Shown here: in pieces, positions 55,398 through 64,000 of the stretch
Position numbering within the stretch: position 1 is the first letter of the stretch
Layout of the letters: every line of letters begins with the position of its first letter
Origin: Lithodes maja
Lineage: Eukaryota; Arthropoda; Malacostraca; Decapoda; Lithodidae
Length of the DNA: 64,000 bases
Assembly (NCBI GenBank): GCA_037953745.1
Contig: JBAKBP010006584.1
Span: 44,896-108,895 of the forward strand
Reading direction: 5' to 3'
Translations under genes and position numbers: made by a program
The notes under the pieces: generated by a model
Databases searched by the model: none
What the model saw: only the letters and a program-made list of their open reading frames with translations
What the model was told of the DNA's origin: nothing

Positions 55398-55700
55398 TTG
55401 CGTGTGTGTGTGTGATTGTGTGTGGGTGTCTATGCGTGATACCTGTGCATATGAGTGTGCGTCGTACACGTGTGGTGTGTGTGTGTATGTGTGTATATTT
55501 GCGTGTGTGTGTGTGATTGTGTGTGGGTGTCTATGCGTGATACCTGTGCATATGAGTGTGCGTCGTACACGTGTGGTGTGTGTGTGTGTGTGTGTATATT
55601 TGCGTGTGTGTGTGTGATTGTGTGTGGGTGTCTATGCGTGATACCTGTGCATATGAGTGTGCGTCGTACACGTGTGGTGTGTGTGTGTGTGTGTGTCATG
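55366..55700. repeat. GT-rich minisatellite, 101-bp unit, three copies
   Basis: 'gcatatgagtgtgcgtcgta' recurs at 55447, 55549 and 55650 (101-102 bp), within (GT)n. Units differ mainly in GT length. Confidence 0.9.
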
Positions 55701-56624
55701 CGTTTTTTTTTTTTTTTTTGTGCGTGTGTAAAAGAGAGAGAGTAACGCGCACTTGTTTTCAACTTTCTGCATTCTATGAGATTCTTCAATGTATTTCCAT
55801 TTTAGCCTTGGATTTTTACCATAGATTTTTAAAGTTATTTTTTGTGTGTTTCGTATATTTTTGTTTAATTGTTATTGTGTATTATTATTATTATCATTAT
55901 TATTATTATTATTATTGTTGTAGTACTTAAACTTATAATAACTGTTCTACTAGGGTAGGAATAATTCAACATTTGTTTGAAAGTGCAAGTTTTATTTAAT
56001 AAACTCCCAAGGAAAACATAATCCGCAGAGCAACTGATTCTCAGTTCGGGCCAAATTAGGTTCATACTGAAGGGTTGAATACCTGCGACTGTTCAGTATA
56101 GATTGCACTTTGGAATTTTGACATTCCCATTACCACCTACCTGCACAATCGCTATTCAGAGTTTGACCTACTTCGGCTCGGAGCCAAAGGCACATCACTA
56201 TATTATTCACAATGGTTGACAATACTCTAATCTAGTTCTTCCTCAATGTGTCCTTGAATTACTTTACAATATTAGGACCTATTATGTAATCAATATGTAC
56301 TTGAATCACCTTAACAATATCAGAAACGTTTATTCCTTTACATCACCTTAACAATATCATAAATCATTATTCATATACCTGTTCTTAAATCACCGTAACA
56401 ATATTAGACACGATCTGGATCTGGATTGATAATGTGTAGGGCGCTGGACTTGCGCATATAACACATATAAGGGTATTAGGGTGGAGGATGGGGGGGGGGG
56501 GGGTCAGGATATAGGATGGGGGGAGCTAAGTGGAGGGTTTATGACGTGTGCGTGTGTGTCATGTGCATTTTATGTGGTGAAATGTTCATTTATTTTGTGT
56601 TTGAATGTGTCTATTTTAGGGCTA
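55701..56624. other. Non-coding stretch
   Basis: T-run at 55706-55719, (ATT)n at 55878-55915, G-run at 56491-56503, and three loose repeats of 'tcaccttaacaatat' (56300-56405). No gene. Confidence 0.5.
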
Positions 56625-57280
56625 TTAATTGTATTTTCTGGGACTGTTCCAATCCCGTATGGTTCGTGGAAAGAATGAGTGTTTGTAGAAGTCAGTATTA
56701 GTGTGATATGTTTGGTACTTATGAGAATGTGTGTTACGAGTGTTGCGGGTGTTTGAGTTGTGTAGGTATTCATGTTTTTTAATGTCAATATAATTGTGTG
56801 TGATTGTATACATTACTGTGAGTCTGTGCCTGAGTCTTCGTGTGTTAAGGGTTTCCATGTTTATTTGTTGTTTGATACGGGTTGTGATGCCTGGGGTTTG
56901 CGTGTAATTGTGTGTGATGAACCTGGCTGCTTTTGTGTTAATTTGTTCAAGTGTGTTAATGTTAGATTGTGTGTATGGATCCAAAACTGCAGCGCAGTAC
57001 TCCAGTGTTGGGCGAACAAGGGTGTTATAAGCTATGTGTTTGATGTCTCGTGTACAATTGTGTAAATTCCTCCTCAAGAACCCTAGTGTGCGGTTTGCCT
57101 GACTTTGTATGTGATGAATGTGGGTGTTGAATCTTAGGTTGGTGGAGAGGTGGACGCCAAGATATTTATATGAAGTAACTGATTGTAGTGGTTGGTTGTG
57201 TAATGTGTAATTGAAAGTGATGGGTGATCGGGAGCGGGTAAAGCGGAGAAGTTTAAATTTGTCTGGGCGGAAAGACATCT
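56625..57280 (-). pseudogene. Non-LTR LINE C-terminal fragment
   Basis: The frame reads FRPDKFKLLRFTRSRSPITF, SVTSYKYLGVHLSTNLRFN, LVRPTLEYCAAVLDPYTQ and PRTIRDWNSPRKYN, the stretch after the RT active site. The style (YKYLGV, RTIRDWN) fits jockey/I-type or related LINEs. It begins after the YADD motif, so it is strongly 5' truncated. The frame ends early relative to usual LINEs of this type. Its 5' edge is joined to a SINE. Confidence 0.78.
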
Positions 57281-57696
57281 GCCATCTTGCCTTCGCAGGA
57301 TGCATGGGGCTTAGTTGCTTACTCACGGCTGGAAGCAGCCCCATTTCTGAAGCTGCCTCGCTCCAGTGCTTCACTGTCTTACCTTCAGACTCGGACCCTC
57401 ACTCTCAGAATGCCACCTATTGAGTAATGAACTCCCTAGGCATTGCCCCCTTGTAGCATATTTTTACATATGGGAATATTCATACAGTGCAATTTAATCA
57501 GGGAACAATGAGGGTATTTATTTGGCGTTTCGGTGGGCTTTGTGGTAATGCACTGATTTTAGGTATAGCACAAATTCCATCCCAATAATATCTTCCCATT
57601 CTCCTGTTATCTAATCATTGACATATCAGGATTCGAACCCTGGTCCATTGGATTACCAGTCCAGTGGCAAGACCACTCCAGCACACCTCCCCTAAA
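57281..57696 (-). mobile_element. SINE S1, third copy (3' truncated)
   Basis: On the minus strand it has the head (agtggtcttgccactgg), a B box near 57630, 'gggatggaatttgtgctata' and 'tgcattaccacaaagcccac'. The last roughly 100 bp and poly(A) are missing; LINE sequence starts instead at 57280. Confidence 0.82.
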
Positions 57697-57924
57697 TGTA
57701 AATGCTTACTGTATGTTCAAACTACCTATGCCTAATCAATTAACTTGTATAGGCCTACCTACTATTGTACTCTCTCAACACTTCTCCCTCGGTAACACGG
57801 AACCCTGTAACACACGGTGCAGTATATGTCAGCCATCTGTATCAATATTTTGGGCAGGTATCTCAAAGTTTTAGCCTATTATCTCAAATTGTGATTAATT
57901 GGTTATCCCCATTAATATTAAGGC

Positions 57925-58130
57925 TGCATTCCCTACTTTTATTCTGGCTATCATTAGACGATTGCATACAGCTAAGCTAGAGCCTGTAGAAGTCGGAGGG
58001 TTAATAGAGATCGAGTTTACCCTTTGGATTGCTAGAAGTCCTTCCTAAGCTATATAAAATCGTCTAATGATAGCCATAATAGTTTGATAAATGCGTCCTT
58101 ATGCACTAAATCGGTTAATGAAATAATGTA
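57925..58130. mobile_element. Foldback MITE with M1-type core
   Basis: 'ctggctatcattagacgatt' (57943) and 'aatcgtctaatgatagccat' (58059) form inverted arms around a 100-bp centre with 'gagggttaatagagatcgag'. Confidence 0.7.
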
Positions 58131-58274
58131 AATTAATTTTATATTGTCTCAATAAATTGAAATGATTGAATAGACTAGTATCCGGGTATCTCTTCTAATT
58201 ATACAAATCAGTAGTAATATTTCGGGTATTCCGTATGCATGTATTGCTCTCAATATTAATTTCGCCTGCATGCT

Positions 58275-58522
58275 AATGAGAGAGAGAGAGAGACTTGACT
58301 TAACTGGTTAATATGTATTATCTTGCTTATTAATTGATTCATTCATTTGTTGAGAGAGAGAGAGAGAGATACTTGACTTAACTGGTTAATATTTATATAT
58401 ATTACCTATGAATTCATTCATTTATTTGTTGAGAGAGAGAGAGGGGGAGAGAGAGAAACTTTACTTAACTAATTAATATTTACTTATCTTATTAATTAAT
58501 TCATTAAGAGAGAGAGAGAGAG
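58275..58522. repeat. Three (GA)n-bearing tandem units plus terminal (GA)n
   Basis: '(ga)n...acttgacttaactggttaat' occurs at 58279 and 58350 and, diverged, at 58434. A final (GA)n at 58506-58523 abuts the 3' end of CR1-B4. Confidence 0.85.
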
Positions 58523-58744
58523 AGTACAAAGGAGTACAAAGGAAATCAAGCAACAACAAGTCTAGTGACCCTTCTAGGCTGCTTGTCCTCCAAAACACTG
58601 AGGATCAAGTGTCCAAACAGTGGTTTAGAGTGGGTAAGGGAACATTGGAAAGGGAACTACTGCCCTGGAACTAATGTCCGTGGCAGGATTAGGAAGTTAG
58701 TAGGGGACAGATGGGTTAGTAACTGAGGGGGGGATAAAATAAAG

Positions 58745-61600
58745 TTATTCATTTACAAACGCAGTCAGTCGCGGGTTTGATGTGAGATATTTGTCTAAGC
58801 GGAGTTTAAATGAATCAACGGTGCTGCAGTCTATAACGTCTCGGGGAAGCTCATTCCACAAGTTGACAACTCGATTGGAGAAGAAATTCTTAGATTCGTG
58901 TGACTTAAAAGATTTACCAATAATTTTGCAACCGTTTCCCCGCATGTAATTAGATTGGTCGATAGTGAAGTACTTACTACAGTTCATATTGTCGATGCCT
59001 TTGATGATTTTGAACACTTGAATTAAGTCACCTCTTAATCTGCGCTGGGTTAAAGGAAATAGATTTAATTCTCTAAGACGCTCTTCGTATGGTTTGTTCT
59101 TTAGGCTAGGTATCATTTTGGTAACTCTACGTTGAACTCGTTCTAGCTTGTTTATATCTTTTTGGTAATAAGGGCACCAGGATTGAACGCAGTATTCCAG
59201 AAGAGGGCGGACTAAGGAATTGTAAAGGGTTAGGATAACTTCTTTGGATTTATGCTCAAATGACCTGCCTATAAAGCCAATTATTTTGTTTGCCTTCTTA
59301 ATAACTTCTGAACATTGTTGGCTTGGTTTTAGGTTACTCGATATTGTTACTCCCAGATCGGTTTCTCTGTTTACATTCTTAAGCTGAGTGCCATTCATCA
59401 AATAGTTTGCTTTCTCATTTTGGTATCCGATATGTAGTACTTTACATTTATCCGCATTGAAACTCATTTGCCAAATTTGGGCCCAACATGACAACTTATC
59501 TAGATTGTGTTGCATATCGTCAACTTGTTCTTTTGAGAGTACGCTATTTGCAATTTTTGTATCGTCGGCAAATTTTGAGATTGTACAGGTGAGACCCTCA
59601 TCTATGTCGTTGATGTAAATTAGAAAGAGAATTGGTCCTAGTACCGATCCCTGGGGTACCCCGCTACTTACATTGGTCCATTTAGATGCCTTACCGTTTA
59701 TGACTACTCTTTGCTTTCTGTCGCTGAGCCAATTTTCTATCCATTTCAACACACCATCTTGTATTCCATGCGCTTTTAGTTTTAGCAGTAAACGTTTGTG
59801 GGGAACTTTGTCAAAGGCCTTTTGAAAATGAAGGTATATAATATCTACAGCTTTACTCTCATCGTAGAGGTTGAGGTTATCGTGGAAGAAGTCTAAGAGG
59901 TTTGTTAAACAAGGATGTTTTTTACGAAATCCGTGTTGAGTATCTTTAAATATGTTATTTTCCTGTAAGTGATTACGAGTCTGTCTCTTATGAGTGTTTC
60001 TAGCATTTTACATACAACTGAGGTTAAGCTAATTGGACGATAGTTACTGGGTAGGGATTTGTTGCCTTTTTTTAATATCGGTGTTACGTTGGCTAGCTTC
60101 CACTGATCAGGTATAGTTCCAGACTGCAAGGATTTATTAAATAGCAATGTCAGTGGTTTGGAGAGCTCATCTTCAGCTTCCTTTAGGACTCTAGGTGAGA
60201 TTTTATCAGGTCCAGGCGTTTTATTTACCTTGAGTTTATCTAAACAATTCAATACTTCTCTCTCTGTAACGGTGATATTGCTTAGAACATCTGCATTATC
60301 AATCTGAATCGGCGATGGTGTAGGGATATCACTGAGGTCTTCCGTTGTAAAAACTGATGCAAAGAAGGTATTGAGGGCATGACTCATTTGTACTTCGTCT
60401 TTGGTGTACAGTACCGGGTATTCTCCATTTTCATCGACTAACGGTCCAACAGTTGAAGTAACTACTTTTTTCTTTCTGATATAACTATAGAATTCTTTCG
60501 GGTGTGTTTTACTTTGATTCGCAACATGTAACTCCAGGGTCTTTTTACTTTGCTTAATTAATGTTTTGGCTTTGCGTCGTAGCTCTACAAATTTCACCCG
60601 TTCTTCGTCATTTTGTGAGGATTTTAATCTATCATTAGCGATTTTTTTTAGCAAGCAGACAGTCTGAAATATCTTTATTCCACCATTTGGGCTTATCATT
60701 ATGGCCTGGATGCCGTATTTTCGATGGTATGCAGTCTTGCACTGCCTTAAGGTAAGTGGTTGTGAAACACTCCCAAGATGTATTAATGTCGTTATTGTTA
60801 GTCAGAAAGCTCCAGTCAGTTTCTTTAAGCTTTGATTTAAGTTTATGAAAATTTGCTTTCTTGAAATTAGGGACTTTCTCAATGCTGCTATTTGATTTGT
60901 TACTAGTAAACTTTAAAGTGAAAGTTATCGTACGATGGTCGCTATTACTGAATTCATCACCAACATTCAAATTCTCTATTAATTCTTCTTTTGTTGCGAG
61001 TACAAGGTCAAGCACATTATTACCATGGGTCGGGTCGGAGATTGTACAAATTGAAAAAGTGAACTCTCTTGCAAGTTAGCATAGAGGTCGTGTCCAGAGA
61101 GTGAAGTAAGAATATCACCCCATTTAGTCACGGGTAAGTTGAAATCGCCAAGAATTACGGTATCTTGTATGTTAGTTATTTCTGCAATTTGTTCATAAAT
61201 TTCACTGTCAGTTTGCACTGATTGAGATGGGGGTCTGTAAAATAAAGCTAGTGTTATTTTAGTTCCTCGTTTATTATTTAATAGTACGTAAGATATGTCT
61301 ATATTCGCAATTTGAGGTTTTGACATTAAGACGGGATTAAGACTCCTTTATAAAAAAGAGAACTCCTCCTCCATTTCTATTGATCCGACTTTTCTCAAAC
61401 ATTGTATAACCAGGAAGCGTATATTCGGCTAAAAAGTCTGTCTTCGTATTTAACCAAGATTCTGTAATGCCGATTATATCATAATGTTCTGTAAACACGA
61501 TTTCCTCTAGATCTGAAAATTTATTGCGTATGCTAGTATGCTACGAGCATTTGCATAAAACACCTTAAGAGTATTAGAGTTGGATGTTACTGATTGTGCA
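58745..61600 (-). pseudogene. CR1-B4 ORF2: APE endonuclease and reverse transcriptase, multiply frameshifted
   Basis: From the N terminus: FYANARS (near 61550), HYDIIGITESWLNTKTDF, RINRNGGGVLFFIKES (frame lost near 61335), YVLLNNKRGTKITLALFYRPP, ILGDFNLPVTKWGD, a shift near 61020 within SPTR, then LDLVLATKEEL, NSDHRTITF, NKTPGPDKISP, NYRPISLTSV, a shift near 59935-59980, and a last open frame (58745-59752) with SGVPQGSVLGP and FADDTK. At least three frame breaks make it inactive. It supplies the endonuclease N-terminal half missing from B1-B3. Confidence 0.9.
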
Positions 61601-61628
61601 TTGTCTGAATTTTCAGTTCGTATTGGAC

Positions 61629-62628
61629 TTACACTACCCTGTCTTGGGTCTGGTTGACCCCGTTTTTTGAACGGAAATCCTTGACTGCATCGTTCAGCAG
61701 ACGACCAAGACGTGCAGCTCCTACTTCATTGAGATGTACACCATCTCCTGAAAACAAAGATTTATCATAGTAAAAATTATCCCACGTGTCGACAAAGCCG
61801 ATGTCCTCCTCCCTGCAGAGTTTGGCTAGTCGGCGATTTGTACTGGTAGCTATGTTGTTGAATCTGTTTTCTACATCAATCCGGGGAACAATTCCTGAAA
61901 TTAAGATTCTATTAGATTTTTCACTGAAGGACCTGATCAGCCGCCAGTACTTGCAAAGTAGTTCCTCTGACCGCGTCCGTTGGACATCGTTAGATCCAAC
62001 GTGGATGACGTACGTAGTGCTTGCGGGGGCGAGCCTGGAAACCTCTTCCACAGCCGCAACAAAGTCATCCACGCCGCCACCTGGGATACAGAATCGCTTT
62101 CTGGTCCTGGGTGCCCTGGCACAGAACTCAGTTAGTTGGCCACGGACCATGGAGTCGCCCACAAGCCGAACTTCTTCCGTTTTCCTCTTCCTCGTCAATA
62201 GCAAGAATTTTGAAGCGGTTTTGGCATGTTGTCGGGATGACCTTCCTGGTACTGGTACTGGGATGCACATTGTTTCTCACTAACTGAAAGTTGTCCTGGG
62301 GGGGAGTGAGAGTAGAGTCATTATTATTTTCTGCAACATCTAAGGTAGCTGCTGGTGTGGGTACCGGTACCGGTACTGTATGCACTGGAATGGCGGTTGA
62401 CATCGTAGTGGTTTCTTGGGTCGAGGGCACTCCTTCGTTGAGTGTGGCAAATTCTTGAAGGGATTCAAGCTTCGTAGTAAGGGCATCGATCTTGCGGTGA
62501 GCTGCATTCAATTCATCCGCAATCTTCTCTCGGAGCTGGCAAAATCTACAAATTTGGACATCAGTATCAACAAACATGGTAGGGCCAAATTTACCGGAAC
62601 AACTCGTGCAGGTTCGTTGCGGCGCCAT
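61629..62628 (-). pseudogene. CR1-B4 ORF1: zinc finger, coiled coil and SGNH esterase, one frameshift
   Basis: ATG at 62626-62628 starts MAPQRTCTSCSGKFGPTMF; CTSC and CRFC form a zinc-binding pair, followed by the likely coiled coil LREKIADELNAAHRKIDAL and a Thr/Pro-rich linker. The frame shifts near 62190 in a run of GAG/GAA codons. The second half (to 61629) has VRLVGDSMVRGQL, TTYVIHVGSNDVQ, ILISGIVPRIDVE and SGDGVHLNEVGAARLG, the blocks I (GDS), III (GSND) and V (DGVHLN) of an SGNH/GDSL esterase. CR1 ORF1 proteins are known to carry esterase domains; the role is thought to lie in RNP or membrane contact. Catalytic Ser, Asn, Asp and His are present. Confidence 0.88.
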
Positions 62629-62639
62629 GACGATATAAT

Positions 62640-63420
62640 CACAATATGCCTGAAAATCACACAAATTTATGTTAGCAAAATGGTACAATTAAAGCCTGAA
62701 AATCACAAAAATGTTATGTTAGCAATGTGATACAATTAATGCCTGAAAATCACAATTTTTTTTTGTTAGCAATATGATAAAATTAATATGCCTGTAAATC
62801 ACAAAAAATATCTTAGCAATTGAACACAATTTATGCCTGAAAAAAAAAAATATGTTAGCAGTATGACACAGTTAAAGCCTGAAAATCACAAATGGACTAG
62901 AAATTTGTTACACAATTTACTGGGAAAAGAGTGGAGAGGGTTAATGTAGCCTAGTGAGAAAACTGGAAACAGTATACAGTACAGTAACAAAAAATATTTG
63001 TTAGCAATATGGTACAATTAATGCCTGTAAATCACAAAAAGAATATTATGCCTGTAAATCACAAAACATATATTAGCAATAGAACACAATTTATGCCTGA
63101 AAATAAAACAAAAATTGATGTTAGCAGTATGACACAGTTAAAGCCTGAAAATTGCAAATGGACTAGTAATTTGTTACAAAATTTACTGGGAAAAAAAATG
63201 GGAGAGGGTTAATTTAGCCTAGTGAGAAAACTGGAAAGCAGTATACAGTACAGTAACAAAAAATATTGGTTAGCAATATGGTACAATTAATGCCTGTAAA
63301 TCACAAAAAGAATATGTTGATCACAAAAAGAATATGTTAGCAATAGAACACCATTTTATGCCTGAAAATAAAAATAAAATTATGTTAGCAGTATGACACA
63401 GTTAGGCTAAAGCCTGTATA
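62640..63420 (-). repeat. Tandem repeats upstream of CR1-B4 ORF1
   Basis: A 45-50-bp sub-unit ('gcctgaaaatcacaaa...gttagcaatatg') recurs many times, and a larger 269-bp unit repeats ('acagtaacaaaaaatatt' at 62981 and 63250). Its position at the 5' end suggests promoter-type 5' UTR monomers; that role is inferred. Confidence 0.8.
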
Positions 63421-63865
63421 TTAGTTTATACAGTGGTCGACACAATAATAATAATAATGGAGTTAGTAATATCCCTGGCAAGAGTGTGAGAGGCCTATTA
63501 TGGTGACAAGTATCTGAAATGCGATTAATAAATAGGCTATCAAAAAGTATTACAGTAACTAAATTATTCTAACCCAATATTAAAACTATCTTGACAAATG
63601 TTAGTGTGTGCGATTTATATAGATAACCAAGATAAAAAGTTCAACCAAGTACAGTATTGGCTAGACTTTGATATATAAAATACACGAAGAGGGTTTGTTT
63701 ATGAGTACACAGGTGGCGTTGGTATCGGCGGCGTCTCTACTAACTTGACAAATAGAATTTTGAAAAACGAACGTTTATCAGTCAAAACTACAGTACAATG
63801 TCATGCAAGATAACTACTGGGTGGTTTGCTAAGCACTTAACTACAGTGAGGGCTAAAATATCTTT
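63421..63865. other. Non-coding stretch
   Basis: AT-rich, with a short (AAT)n at 63446-63458. No gene or repeat recognised. Confidence 0.4.
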
Positions 63866-63934
63866 GTGGTGCAATGCATAAGTGTGTTGATTTTCGGTGT
63901 GAGCATCCTAGGTTCGAATCCCCGGACTGCCACA
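63866..63934 (+). other. tRNA-like sequence (SINE head)
   Basis: TGTGGTG pairs with TGCCACA (with G-T pairs) at the ends, and 'aggttcgaatcccc' is a B box. The anticodon and T stems are poor, so a SINE or tRNA pseudogene is likelier than a tRNA gene. It continues to the window edge. Confidence 0.45.
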
Positions 63935-64000
63935 TGTGTTTGTTAATTTCATTAATCGAGTTTAGGAGTAAAGTTGGTTGGTGGAGAGAACATAATAAAT

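Larger units (their letters stand above)
58524..62690 (-). mobile_element. CR1-type LINE family B, copy B4, near full length
   Basis: A minus-strand copy running from 5' tandem repeats and ORF1 (62628) through ORF2 to the family 3' UTR and the terminal 'gtacaaaggagtacaaagga' (58524-58545). It is the only family B copy here with ORF1. Confidence 0.9.

Noticed and set aside
55366..55745. Cys/Val-rich frames in three phases
   Set aside because: Translation of (GT)n and its minisatellite.
63866..63934. Functional tRNA at the right edge
   Set aside because: T and anticodon stems mispair; more like a SINE head.

Overview
The window is eukaryotic, intergenic, repeat-dominated DNA. It is AT-rich and extremely rich in microsatellites, with at least seven tandem arrays, many non-LTR retrotransposons, one Penelope-like fragment, tRNA-derived SINEs, several MITE/foldback families and one convincing tRNA gene. 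I see no intact host protein-coding gene; the only host-like coding trace is a protein-kinase C-terminal half cut by a LINE. Repeat types I associate with decapod crustaceans (a LINE tail of 'aattaggtaaatac' running into (AC)n, and the 'cggcccacacaaggcag' repeat near 54.3 kb) suggest a crab, shrimp or crayfish. That is recall, not a search.

Layout. 1-7.33 kb: two copies of one 2A/zinc-finger/APE/RT LINE (family A), the nearly intact copy A2 inserted inside the older copy A1, which itself sits in a kinase fragment. 7.3-9.5 kb: tRNA-like sequence and a full SINE (S1). 9.55-12.97 kb: a foldback element whose inverted arms enclose a 41-bp and a 40-bp satellite array. 13.3-18.1 kb: an RTE-like LINE interrupted by an antisense S1 SINE; the SINE/LINE junction has been amplified into a 59-bp satellite of 45 units. 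18.4-21.8 kb: a MITE cluster with one MITE inserted at TTAA in another. 23.0-24.1 kb: a large (TCCA/TCTA)n block. 24.1-27.5 kb: a decayed gene of a multicopy family with a nuclease-like region and a Cys-rich CXC tail. 28.0-29.2 kb: a 114-bp satellite. 29.6-31.1 kb: a Penelope-like element end with a GIY-YIG domain and a hammerhead-like motif. 32-41 kb: two CR1 copies around head-to-tail copies of a LINE with a restriction-like endonuclease. 41.4-42.5 kb: another CR1 fragment and tRNA-Arg(ACG). 45.1-47.8 kb: a third CR1-B copy between (CT)n tracts. 50.0-53.6 kb: a SINE, a CR1 and an L2/CR1 element, each bracketed by (AC)n. 53.8-58.5 kb: MITEs, minisatellites, a LINE fragment fused to a SINE. 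58.5-63.4 kb: the longest CR1-B copy, with SGNH-esterase ORF1 and upstream tandem repeats.

As a system, the window records retroelements landing in microsatellites, nested insertions, and the birth of satellites from transposon junctions. Most coding sequences are pseudogenes; A2 has one open 1,274-codon frame, and the RLE-type LINE C1 has a 724-codon frame.
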